A stretch of 6,626 nucleotides of DNA from Bacteroidota bacterium (GCA_023420435.1 JAEZWE010000067.1:1-6626), one strand, 5' to 3'; shown: positions 1 to 6,335, counted from the first letter of the stretch. Numbers and translations: made by a program. The notes: generated from the letters alone by a model not told the origin.

Positions 1-935
1 GGATGACCGTCTTTTCCGCCGTGAGCAAAACAAAATCTTGCAGGATCCTGAAATCTGGAAGGTGAGCCGTGAATGATTTCTGAAACCAAAGCCAAACTCT
101 GCATCGTTCTTGGACCGACACCTTTCAACAACAACAAATCCTCAAAATTCTCCGGCTGAAGTTCACGTGTTAAGGAAAGCATTGCGCCCAAACGTTTCAA
201 ATCGACATCCGAAGCCTGAACATCATGATGTGAAGGCATCATCAAGCTAATTTCCTTCATGATTTTTTCAGGTGCTTCATGCGAAATTTCTAAAATTCCG
301 TTACGGTTCTCTGTTGCTTCGTGAGCAGTTAAATTCAGAATTTTTCCCCGATTTAAACCTTCAATTCCGGTGTGGGGTTCATCGACAAAAGATTTGATAT
401 TTTCAGAATGCCAATGATAACGACGTGCGGTTTTATCTTTTGGATTCATTCCCTGTTGAACAACCGTCCATTTTCCTTCATCACTCAAAATAAAATTGTG
501 TGTATAAAGTTGATATCCGTCCTGAATTGCGGTATTATCCACTTTTGCGGAAAGTTTGCTGGCTTTCACAAGTTCAGTTCCGTTTAAACCCATGGTTTCT
601 GAAATTTTGAGAAGTTCATTCGGAGTTTCCAAAGAAAATTTGCCTTTTCCACCTGCGATGTAAATTCCCAAATCTCTTGAAATTGGATTAATCGCACGTT
701 TCAAAGCGCCCATTACGGAAGTCGTGACGCCGGAAGAATGCCAGTCCATTCCCGTTACAGCGCCAAAACTCTGAAACCAAAACGGATCGCTCACTCTGCG
801 CAGCACCTCATTTTTGCCGTAATCAGCCAAAATCACCTCAAAAACTGCCAATCCGATTTTGGACATGCGTTCGTACAGCCACTGTGGAACGTAGCCGTAA
901 TGAAGGGGCAATGTTGCAGAACCGGAGCGTTTCAT
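1..935 (-). CDS. DUF763 family protein, 3' end beyond the window
   Basis: The reading frame starts at ATG 935 and stays open for 311 codons to the window edge, where the last two bases (CC) begin a proline codon, so the C-terminus is missing. I recognise it as DUF763 from the start MKRSGSATLPLHYGYVPQWL, from RRYHWHSENIKSFVDEPHTG (residues 171-190), and from the last visible residues DPARFCFAHGGKDGHP (297-312). The family has no established function to my knowledge. Residues 267-288 look like a helix-hairpin-helix motif, with the hairpin KGVGPRT at 271-277, which suggests DNA binding. Histidines cluster at 174/176, 236/237 and 305/311 and could bind metal, but that is inference. No internal stop or frameshift is visible. 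GC is about 42% by hand count, somewhat above the patatin gene at about 32-33% (two sampled lines). No Shine-Dalgarno is seen before the start. The gene follows the tpx terminator and is probably transcribed separately. The family assignment is firm and the role unknown. Confidence 0.9.
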   Translation of the reverse strand, partial: MKRSGSATLPLHYGYVPQWLYERMSKIGLAVFEVILADYGKNEVLRRVSDPFWFQSFGAVTGMDWHSSGVTTSVMGALKRAINPISRDLGIYIAGGKGKFSLETPNELLKISETMGLNGTELVKASKLSAKVDNTAIQDGYQLYTHNFILSDEGKWTVVQQGMNPKDKTARRYHWHSENIKSFVDEPHTGIEGLNRGKILNLTAHEATENRNGILEISHEAPEKIMKEISLMMPSHHDVQASDVDLKRLGAMLSLTRELQPENFEDLLLLKGVGPRTMQSLALVSEIIHGSPSRFQDPARFCFAHGGKDGH

Positions 936-987
936 TTTTTAAAGAGCCAAGGCAAAAGATTACATAGACAATGCTATTTTAGACAAA

Positions 988-1022
988 AAACTTTGTCAAA
1001 GATTTGAACTTTGACAAAGTTT
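988..1022 (-). terminator. Hairpin terminator after tpx
   Basis: This is a perfect inverted repeat with 14-bp arms (988-1001 and 1009-1022) and a 7-nt loop. Read on the minus strand it begins about 20 nt after the tpx stop and runs into a T-run at 990-985, the form of an intrinsic terminator. Each arm is itself almost a palindrome, CTTTG-T-CAAAG and CTTTG-A-CAAAG, so the DNA also contains two copies of CTTTGWCAAAG with centres 18 bp apart. There is no good T-run on the plus side. Confidence 0.8.
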
Positions 1023-1042
1023 GATTCATCTTTAAATTTCTA

Positions 1043-1540
1043 TTATTTCAAAGCGTTCAACGCTGCTTCGTAATTTGGTTCTGTTGTTATTTCCGGAACC
1101 TGTTCTGTATATAAAATTTTGTTATTTTCATCCGTTACCAAAACAGCTCTCGAAAGCAAACCTTTCATGGGTCCATCAACAATGGTTACGCCATAATCAT
1201 CCCCAAAAGTTCCCCTAAAATCGGAAAAAGTTTCTACATGATCCAAACCTTCTGCGGCGCAAAATCTTCCCAATGCAAATGGTAAATCTTTGGAAACATT
1301 AATTACTACTGCATTATTTAAACTTCCTGCTTCTTCATTAAATTTCCTTGCAGAAGCTGCACAAATTCCCGTATCAATACTAGGGAAAATATTGAAGATT
1401 TTTCTTTTGCCATCATAATCAGAAAGTTGTTTTACTTCCAATTTATCATTTACCAATGCAAAATCTCTAAGGTTACTTCCCACTTCCGGAAGATCTGAAA
1501 GGGTATTAATTTTATTTCCTTTTAATGTAATTGTTGCCAT
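1043..1540 (-). CDS. tpx: Thiol peroxidase Tpx (atypical 2-Cys peroxiredoxin)
   Basis: The product is a complete 165-residue cytosolic peroxidase, close to E. coli Tpx in length (168). Family members reduce hydrogen peroxide and organic hydroperoxides and are recycled by thioredoxin. The thioredoxin-fold core carries the peroxidatic motif PSIDTGIC, with Thr57 and peroxidatic Cys60. Cys94, in GRFCAAEGLDH, is placed like the resolving cysteine of the atypical 2-Cys mechanism, 34 residues downstream. Arg131 in LLSRAVLV matches the conserved active-site arginine. The N-terminal TITLKGNKI strand and the 'LPEVGS' segment are typical of Tpx. The ATG start fits the family N-terminus. A candidate promoter lies just upstream at 1565-1590 and a strong terminator downstream at 988-1022, so it is probably a single-gene transcript. 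No peroxide-regulator operator was recognised upstream. There are no defects in the active site. Confidence 0.96.
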   Translation of the reverse strand: MATITLKGNKINTLSDLPEVGSNLRDFALVNDKLEVKQLSDYDGKRKIFNIFPSIDTGICAASARKFNEEAGSLNNAVVINVSKDLPFALGRFCAAEGLDHVETFSDFRGTFGDDYGVTIVDGPMKGLLSRAVLVTDENNKILYTEQVPEITTEPNYEAALNALK

Positions 1541-1564
1541 AAATTAAAATATTTTAGATTTTCT

Positions 1565-1590
1565 CAAAAATAATGAAAATAATAAGCAAA
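1565..1590 (-). promoter_or_regulatory. Candidate tpx promoter, Bacteroidota type
   Basis: On the minus strand, TATTTTTG at 1572-1565 matches the Bacteroidota -7 consensus TAnnTTTG exactly and lies 24 nt before the tpx ATG. A TTTG at 1590-1587 could act as the upstream element, but the 14-nt spacer is shorter than the usual range of about 17-23. The upstream element also falls in the 3' arm of the patatin terminator. In such AT-rich DNA a chance match is possible. Confidence 0.4.
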
Positions 1591-1611
1591 AGCGCAGAAA
1601 CAACCGCTTTT
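1588..1611 (-). terminator. Hairpin terminator after the patatin gene
   Basis: On the minus strand AAAAGCG (1611-1605) and CGCTTTT (1594-1588) form a 7-bp stem with a 10-nt loop. The stem starts 20 nt after the TAG stop and is followed by T-rich sequence (GCTTATTATTTT). The stem is short, and the trailing T-run is interrupted, so efficiency may be partial and some read-through into tpx is possible. Confidence 0.5.
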
Positions 1612-1631
1612 TAATAGTTTTTTAACTTTTA

Positions 1632-2546
1632 CTAAAATTGATTGATGATTTTGCTAAAAAAACCTTCCGATTCTTTTTTCTCAAATTCGTCCAGATATTT
1701 TGAGGCGTATTTTTTTCCAGCTTCTATAATAAATTCCGCTTTTAAAAAATCCAAAGTACCCGCAATAGTTCTTGGAATATTAATCAATAAATGTGGCGGA
1801 TGTTTTTCAATGGCGGATAAGGCACTTTGTTCTATCATAATACTCAATGTTCTATCCAAAAGCCAGCGGTAATTAATATTTTTATTTTGATTTATATTTT
1901 CTGAATTAGTTTTAATTTCAATAATGGGATTTTCCATCATTTCTTCCGCAGATTTTCCTACTTCTTCCTTTCCTACTGCAATCTCATGCGTCACAAAATG
2001 CGCATTGGCATTAACGGCAAAAATTTTTGTTCGCCATTTCTTTTTCACGTGATTTACCGGAAGGTTATTCAAAACGCCTCCATCTGTCAAAATCATTCCA
2101 TCTCTTTGCACGGGGGTGAAAAGTGTCGGTATAGAAGTACTTGCTCTTACCGCTTCATGTAAACTACCTTCATTAAAAACCACTTCCTTTCTTCCCAAAA
2201 TATCTGCAGCTACAGCCGAAAATTCAATAGGCAAATCTTCTATATTTTGGTCGGGAATAAACTTAGATAGTGCACTCATAATTTTTTCCCCCTTAATTAA
2301 GCCTCTATTTTTAAAAGAAATATCCATTAAACGGAATAATGAAAAACGATTCAAATTCAAAATCCAGGTTTTAAATTCCTGCAATTTTCCGCAAGCATAA
2401 ATTCCGCCAATCATGGCACCCATAGAAGTTCCACAGATGGATTTAATTACATAGCCTCTTTTTTCAAGTTCTTCAATTACGCCGATATGAGCAAGACCTC
2501 TTGCTCCACCACCTGAAAGAACCAAAGAAATATTTTTAGCATTCAT
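1632..2546 (-). CDS. Patatin-like phospholipase/esterase, RssA/NTE-like
   Basis: The predicted protein is a 304-residue serine hydrolase of the patatin family, whose members cleave acyl esters of phospholipids or lysophospholipids. All catalytic elements are present: the glycine-rich oxyanion loop SGGGARGLAH (residues 11-20), the nucleophile elbow GTSMG with Ser41, and the DGG motif with Asp155 completing the Ser-Asp dyad. The bacterial patatin block ASTSIPTLFTPV lies at 135-146. Size and layout resemble E. coli RssA and bacterial NTE-type proteins. No signal peptide or clear membrane helix is seen, so a cytosolic or membrane-associated location is likely. After about residue 185 the sequence is charged and poorly conserved. 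The frame can be extended 24 codons to a TTG at 2618, but the ATG at 2546 places the oxyanion loop at the usual distance from the N-terminus. The natural substrate cannot be read from sequence. It is transcribed divergently from icd. Confidence 0.9.
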   Translation of the reverse strand: MNAKNISLVLSGGGARGLAHIGVIEELEKRGYVIKSICGTSMGAMIGGIYACGKLQEFKTWILNLNRFSLFRLMDISFKNRGLIKGEKIMSALSKFIPDQNIEDLPIEFSAVAADILGRKEVVFNEGSLHEAVRASTSIPTLFTPVQRDGMILTDGGVLNNLPVNHVKKKWRTKIFAVNANAHFVTHEIAVGKEEVGKSAEEMMENPIIEIKTNSENINQNKNINYRWLLDRTLSIMIEQSALSAIEKHPPHLLINIPRTIAGTLDFLKAEFIIEAGKKYASKYLDEFEKKESEGFFSKIINQF

Positions 2547-2626
2547 ATTGGATAAAATTAGGGAAATTTTCTTGAAACTTAGATGAAATGTATCGTCAAA
2601 AAGTAAATTAAAAACCAAAATTTAAC

Positions 2627-2634
2627 TAAATTTG
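2627..2634 (+). promoter_or_regulatory. icd -7 promoter element
   Basis: TAAATTTG matches the Bacteroidota TAnnTTTG element exactly and lies 36 nt before the icd ATG, implying a leader of about 30 nt. No TTG-type -33 element is seen at the usual distance. The last three bases are the in-frame TTG that would open a 13-residue extension of icd, so that extension would start inside the promoter and is unlikely to be translated. Confidence 0.55.
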
Positions 2635-2670
2635 TACTCCAAAAATTTACATAAAAAAATCAAACTTATA

Positions 2671-4887
2671 ATGTCACAAGCAAAAATCTATTACACCTTA
2701 ACCGATGAAGCACCGATGTTGGCAACCCATTCATTTTTGCCGATTGTAAAGGCTTTTACAAAAACTGCAAATATTGAAATTTCGGTTCCGGATATTTCTT
2801 TGGCGGGAAGAATTTTAGCGAATTTCCCTGAAGTTCTTACCGAAGAGCAAAAAACACCTGATTATCTGTCAGAATTGGGAAAATTAGCGACCACTCCAGA
2901 AGCCAATATCATTAAACTTCCGAATATTTCTGCATCAGTTCCACAATTGGAAGAAGCGATTGAAGAATTGCAAAAGCAAGGTTACAACCTTCCCAATTAT
3001 CCTGCTGAACCGAAAAATGAGGAAGAAAAAACCATCAATTCTAAGTATTCAAAAGTTTTGGGAAGTGCGGTAAATCCTGTTCTTAGAGAAGGAAATAGTG
3101 ACAGAAGAGCACCGAAATCCGTAAAAGATTATGCAAAAGCCAATCCGCACCGAATGGGTGAATGGAAAAGTGACAGCCAAACTTCCGTTGCACACATGGA
3201 AAAAGGTGATTTTTATGGAACTGAAAACTCAACAACAGTTGAGAACGAAGGAAAATTCAGAATTGTTTTCTTTGGAAATGATGGTTCGGAAAAGGTTTTA
3301 AAAGATTTCGGAAATTTAAAAGCAGGCGAAGTGATAGATTCATCAGTGATGAATTTGAATGCTTTAAAATCTTTCGTACAACAAGCCATTAACGAAGCCA
3401 AAGAGAAGAACGTTTTGCTTTCTGCACACTTGAAAGCAACCATGATGAAGATTTCCGATCCTATTATTTTCGGGGCGATTGTAGCAACTTATTTCAAGGA
3501 TGTTTTCACGAAATATGCTTCTGTTTTTGAAAGATTGGATATCAATCCAAATTTCGGTTTGGCGACTTTATTTGAAAAAATTTCTGGACAACCGGAAGAA
3601 ACAGAAATTAAAGCCGATATCGCAAAAGCAATTGAAAACGGACCTAGAATTGCGATGGTAAATTCTGATCAAGGAATTACGAATTTCCACGTTTCTTCAG
3701 ACGTTATTGTGGATGCTTCCATGGCGGCTTTGGTTCGTGGTGGCGGAAAAATGTGGAATAAAGATGGCGTTGAAGAAGATACGGTTTGTATTATTCCGGA
3801 CAGAACTTACGCTGGATTTTATTCATCAATTATCGATGATATGAAAGAAAATGGAGCCATTGATCCAAAAACTTTTGGTTCGGTTCCCAATGTAGGTTTG
3901 ATGGCGCAAAAAGCGGAAGAATACGGTTCTCATGATAAAACTTTCCAAATGAAAGCGGATGGAACGGTAAAAGTTTTGGATGAAAACGGAAACACTTTGT
4001 TGGAACAAAAAGTAGAAAAAGATGATATTTTCAGAATGTGTCAAACCAAAGATGCTCCGATTCAAGATTGGGTGAAATTGGCGGTGAACAGAGCGAGATT
4101 GTCAGATACCACAGCGATTTTCTGGTTGGATAAATCGAGAGCGCACGACAGAGAAATCATCAAAAAAGTTGAAAAATATTTGCAAGACCACGATACATCA
4201 GGTTTGGATATCCGAATTATGGATGTGAAAGATGCAATGCTTGAAACCTTGAAAAGAGGTCGTGAAGGAAAAGATACAATTTCGGTTTCCGGAAATGTTT
4301 TGAGAGATTATTTAACCGATATGTTTCCGATTTTGGAACTCGGAACTTCTGCAAAAATGTTATCCATCGTTCCTTTAATGAATGGTGGTGGTTTGTTCGA
4401 AACCGGAGCTGGAGGAAGTGCACCGAAACATATCGAACAATTTATAGAAGAAGGGTATCTTCGTTGGGATTCTTTAGGAGAGTTTTTGGCTTTGCAAGCG
4501 AGTTTGGAACATTTGGCTCAAACGCAAGACAATAAAAAATCCCAAGTTTTAGCAGATGCTTTAGACGCTGCAAATGCAAAATTTTTAGCGACTGACAAAT
4601 CTCCTTCAAGAAAAGTGGGCGGAATCGACAATAGAGGTTCGCACTTTTATTTAGCGATGTATTGGGCAGAAGCTTTAGCCCACCAAAGTGATGATAAAGA
4701 ATTGGCTGAAAAATTCAAACCAATTGCTAATGCAATGCAGGAAAATGAAGCGAAAATAAATGAAGAATTGATTGGAGCGCAAGGAAAACCTCAAGAAATT
4801 GGCGGTTATTATCACGCAGATTTCACAAAAACTGATGCTGCAATGCGACCTAGTGCAACTTTGAATGGGATTGTGAATTCGATTTAG
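2671..4887 (+). CDS. icd: Isocitrate dehydrogenase, NADP-dependent, monomeric type
   Basis: The product is a complete 738-residue enzyme of the monomeric (about 80 kDa) NADP-IDH family. The Corynebacterium glutamicum and Azotobacter vinelandii enzymes have about the same length. It converts isocitrate to 2-oxoglutarate and CO2 in the TCA cycle, making NADPH, and needs Mg or Mn. Residues aligning with the published active site are present: Ser132, Asn135, Arg139 and Arg145 in the SAVNPVLREGNSDRR block, Lys255, Asp348, Tyr418, and Arg545/Asp546/Asp550 in LRDYLTDMFPILELGTSAKM. His587, Arg598 and Arg647 match the NADP 2'-phosphate-binding set (correspondences are from memory of the A. vinelandii enzyme). 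The start is ATG 2671, giving MSQAKIYYTLTDEAP, the usual family N-terminus. The TTG at 2632 falls in the promoter. No Shine-Dalgarno is seen. It stands alone between a divergent patatin gene and a convergent membrane-protein operon. Confidence 0.97.
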   Translation: MSQAKIYYTLTDEAPMLATHSFLPIVKAFTKTANIEISVPDISLAGRILANFPEVLTEEQKTPDYLSELGKLATTPEANIIKLPNISASVPQLEEAIEELQKQGYNLPNYPAEPKNEEEKTINSKYSKVLGSAVNPVLREGNSDRRAPKSVKDYAKANPHRMGEWKSDSQTSVAHMEKGDFYGTENSTTVENEGKFRIVFFGNDGSEKVLKDFGNLKAGEVIDSSVMNLNALKSFVQQAINEAKEKNVLLSAHLKATMMKISDPIIFGAIVATYFKDVFTKYASVFERLDINPNFGLATLFEKISGQPEETEIKADIAKAIENGPRIAMVNSDQGITNFHVSSDVIVDASMAALVRGGGKMWNKDGVEEDTVCIIPDRTYAGFYSSIIDDMKENGAIDPKTFGSVPNVGLMAQKAEEYGSHDKTFQMKADGTVKVLDENGNTLLEQKVEKDDIFRMCQTKDAPIQDWVKLAVNRARLSDTTAIFWLDKSRAHDREIIKKVEKYLQDHDTSGLDIRIMDVKDAMLETLKRGREGKDTISVSGNVLRDYLTDMFPILELGTSAKMLSIVPLMNGGGLFETGAGGSAPKHIEQFIEEGYLRWDSLGEFLALQASLEHLAQTQDNKKSQVLADALDAANAKFLATDKSPSRKVGGIDNRGSHFYLAMYWAEALAHQSDDKELAEKFKPIANAMQENEAKINEELIGAQGKPQEIGGYYHADFTKTDAAMRPSATLNGIVNSI

Positions 4888-4891
4888 AATA

Positions 4892-4926
4892 GATTGGAGA
4901 TTCGAGAGCCAAGAGCCGAGAATAAA
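4892..4926. repeat. Degenerate purine-rich heptad repeat after icd
   Basis: Starting 4 nt after the icd stop, the sequence falls into five consecutive 7-nt units that all begin with GA and end in A. The two middle units, GAGCCAA and GAGCCGA, differ at one base. The first two, GATTGGA and GATTCGA, also differ at one base. The strand is strongly purine-rich. It lies in the icd 3' UTR just before the terminator. No function is evident. Confidence 0.55.
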
Positions 4927-4936
4927 TATAAAAATG

Positions 4937-4963
4937 CCCTTTCATTTTTTGAAAGGGTTTTTT
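4937..4963 (+). terminator. Intrinsic terminator of icd, probably bidirectional
   Basis: CCCTTTCA (4937-4944) and TGAAAGGG (4950-4957) form an 8-bp perfect stem with a T5 loop, followed by six T residues (4958-4963). This ends the icd transcript 49 nt after its stop. On the opposite strand the same stem is followed by a T-rich run (CATTTTTATATTTATT), so it probably also ends the convergent sigma-factor operon, whose last stop codon is only 2 nt from the T-run. Confidence 0.85.
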
Positions 4964-4965
4964 AT

Positions 4966-5226
4966 TTATGCTTTAATTGATTTTGAAGCAAAAAATTTCA
5001 ACAGGAATATCACTCCAAATAAGATAAATAATGTCGGAAAGACATCGTATCCAGTAATTTCATCATTCACGAAAAACCGTCCTTGATTAAATTCAAAACT
5101 ACGATCAGAAAGTTTATTCGTTGCATTCCATTTAATCAAAAATGTGATGATATTAGCAGTAAGATAAGCAATCATTCCACCGAAAAGCGATTGCACAATG
5201 ATTTTTTTGTAATTTTTAGTTTCCAT
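4966..5226 (-). CDS. Small two-helix membrane protein, third gene of the sigma operon
   Basis: This 86-residue protein belongs to no family I recognise. Two hydrophobic segments are visible: about residues 9-31 (IIVQSLFGGMIAYLTANIITFLI) and about 62-79 (VFPTLFILFGVIFLLKFF). Between them is a polar loop of about 30 residues (KWNATNKLSDRSFEFNQGRFF and following). The positive charges at both ends (METKNYKK, KFFASKSIK) suggest both termini are cytoplasmic and the loop is periplasmic. There are no cysteines. The ATG is 3 nt after the stop of the preceding four-helix protein gene, so translation is probably coupled and the two proteins may act together. A role in a sigma-factor control module is inferred only from position. 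It is a probable real gene because of the tight spacing, ATG start and coherent topology. Confidence 0.75.
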   Translation of the reverse strand: METKNYKKIIVQSLFGGMIAYLTANIITFLIKWNATNKLSDRSFEFNQGRFFVNDEITGYDVFPTLFILFGVIFLLKFFASKSIKA

Positions 5227-5229
5227 ATT

Positions 5230-5817
5230 TTATTTAATGTTTTTGATGATTGATTTTATTTTTTTGAAATGCCTTCCGTAGAAAAATTGATACCAGATGA
5301 ACCAAAACAGAAAGAGTAATCCAAAGCCAATAATCATACTAATAATTAAAGTTCCGGCAAGGGATTCAAAGTTTTCAAATTCATTTTTTCTACTGTAAAG
5401 AAAAATGATAAAAAACTCGCTCATCATGATTGGAAGAAGTGCTATAAAGTAGGATTGATAAAGATCTCTATAATATTTCATTTGATATTCCATTTCCAAA
5501 ATATGCTGAAAACTGCTGAGTGAATTGGTGTTAATTTCTTTATAAAATTTATAAATTTTAAAAGCATAAAAAATAACTACTAAAAACATGACACCAATTA
5601 ATGTACTCGCAAATAAAACAATGGTTTTATCCTCCACCATTTTATACAGAATCCACAGTGTTAAAGGGAAAATGGGAAGCGTACTCCACAATTCAACCTT
5701 GATGTTTTTCTTTATTTTCTCCAAAGGATTTCGGATTTCATTTTGCTTTTCTAATGAAATTTCCGGTGCCAAAACTTCCTCTTCTTTCCAATTATTTTTA
5801 AGATTTTCTAAATCCAT
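5230..5817 (-). CDS. Four-helix membrane protein, candidate anti-sigma factor or sensor
   Basis: The predicted protein has 195 residues. A hydrophilic N-terminus of about 43 residues (MDLENLKNNWKEEE...) precedes four hydrophobic segments at about 44-60, 66-86, 123-141 and 153-175, and a basic tail (GRHFKKIKSIIKNIK). The N-terminus and tail are probably cytoplasmic, as is the basic loop at 87-122. It has no cysteine, so it lacks the zinc-binding HxxxCxxC motif of ZAS-type anti-sigma factors, and no FecR-like domain is seen. Its place directly after an ECF sigma gene (11-nt gap) is the usual place for an anti-sigma factor, and short 'LENLKNNWKEE' N-termini are a type I associate with sigma-linked membrane proteins in Flavobacteriia. 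That role is inference. The frame can be extended three codons to a TTG at 5826, but the ATG at 5817 is preferred. Confidence 0.8.
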   Translation of the reverse strand: MDLENLKNNWKEEEVLAPEISLEKQNEIRNPLEKIKKNIKVELWSTLPIFPLTLWILYKMVEDKTIVLFASTLIGVMFLVVIFYAFKIYKFYKEINTNSLSSFQHILEMEYQMKYYRDLYQSYFIALLPIMMSEFFIIFLYSRKNEFENFESLAGTLIISMIIGFGLLFLFWFIWYQFFYGRHFKKIKSIIKNIK

Positions 5818-5828
5818 TTTTTTCAATT

Positions 5829-6317
5829 TTAAGTTAAAAGTTCTTTCAGTTTATTTTTTGCACGGTTTAATTTTATCCTTGCATTGCCTTCAGAAAGTCC
5901 CAATTGTTCTGCCATTTCTTTTCCAGAAAAATCTTGGAGATAGTAAAAAATTAAGGCTTTGTCAATTTCGTTGAGTTGATGAATGGCACCATACATTTTT
6001 TGCAAATTTTTCTCTTTTTCTTCGTCGTATTCATCGTATTTGATGTTCAGATTTTGGGTTTCTTTATTTTCAATAAAACCTCTTTTCTTTTCCGATTTTA
6101 AAAAAGTGATGGCCGTATTCAGCGCAATTCGGTACAACCAAGTGGAAAATTCGCTTCTGCCTTCAAATTTTGGAAATGCTTTCCAAGCCTGGAATGTAAT
6201 TTCCTGAAACAAATCTTTCTGGTCATCGAAATTGTCCATATACATTTTGGAAATCTTGAAAACCACACCTTTGTGCTTTTCTATTTTTTCCAAAAAATCT
6301 TTTTCTAATAATGGCAT
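5829..6317 (-). CDS. ECF-type RNA polymerase sigma factor (sigma-70 family)
   Basis: The product is a 162-residue ECF sigma factor with only regions 2 and 4, which redirects RNA polymerase to a specific promoter set. Region 2 spans about residues 15-80. It contains DQKDLFQEITFQAWKAFPKF (core-binding/-10 helix, with the typical DLFQEI) and the signature FSTWLYRIALNTAI at 57-70. An acidic linker (YDEYDEEKEKN) spans about 94-104. Region 4 spans about 107-161, with the helix-turn-helix SGKEMAEQLGLSEGNARIKL at 131-150 for -35 recognition. The ATG at 6317 gives a normal N-terminus, and no in-frame start codon was found in the 70 nt before it. The start lies in a 13-bp tandem duplication that adds an out-of-frame ATG 13 nt upstream. 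Two membrane-protein genes follow closely and are probably co-transcribed. Signal and regulon are unknown. Confidence 0.94.
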   Translation of the reverse strand: MPLLEKDFLEKIEKHKGVVFKISKMYMDNFDDQKDLFQEITFQAWKAFPKFEGRSEFSTWLYRIALNTAITFLKSEKKRGFIENKETQNLNIKYDEYDEEKEKNLQKMYGAIHQLNEIDKALIFYYLQDFSGKEMAEQLGLSEGNARIKLNRAKNKLKELLT

Positions 6318-6335
6318 TTTGTAATGGCATTTTGT
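6309..6335. repeat. 13-bp perfect tandem duplication over the sigma start codon
   Basis: TAATGGCATTTTG occurs twice back to back (6309-6321 and 6322-6334), with one further matching base at 6335. On the coding (minus) strand each unit reads CAAAATGCCATTA, so the unit that carries the true ATG (6317) is copied once upstream, giving an ATG at 6330. Because 13 is not a multiple of 3, that ATG is out of frame: it opens a 35-codon reading frame that ends in TGA at 6225-6223, inside the sigma gene. Confidence 0.95.

Noticed and set aside
372..1007. Two plus-strand open frames (372-587 and 738-1007)
   Set aside because: The first and most of the second (738-935) lie opposite the DUF763 gene, whose protein sequence is clearly family-like. 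Their translations are low-complexity or odd in composition and show no motifs.
1642..2400. Plus-strand open frames opposite the patatin gene (1642-1872, 2116-2400)
   Set aside because: The opposite strand encodes intact patatin motifs; these are antisense by-products.
2551..2605. Patatin promoter candidates TAAGTTTC and TACATTTC on the minus strand
   Set aside because: Each is one base off TAnnTTTG and has no well-spaced TTG partner; they cannot be told from chance in this AT-rich gap.
3213..4423. Minus-strand open frames inside icd (3213-3443, 3826-4065, 4217-4423)
   Set aside because: They are antisense to a fully conserved isocitrate dehydrogenase and have no recognisable features.
5588..6207. 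Plus-strand open frames opposite the sigma operon (5588-5974, 5983-6207)
   Set aside because: They overlap a well-supported sigma factor and membrane protein on the other strand. Their hydrophobic look comes from reading AT-rich coding DNA backwards.
6223..6330. The 35-codon frame from the duplicated ATG as a real small protein
   Set aside because: It overlaps the sigma gene in another frame and shows no protein-like features. It is more likely a decoy start than a gene, so it is reported as a finding only.
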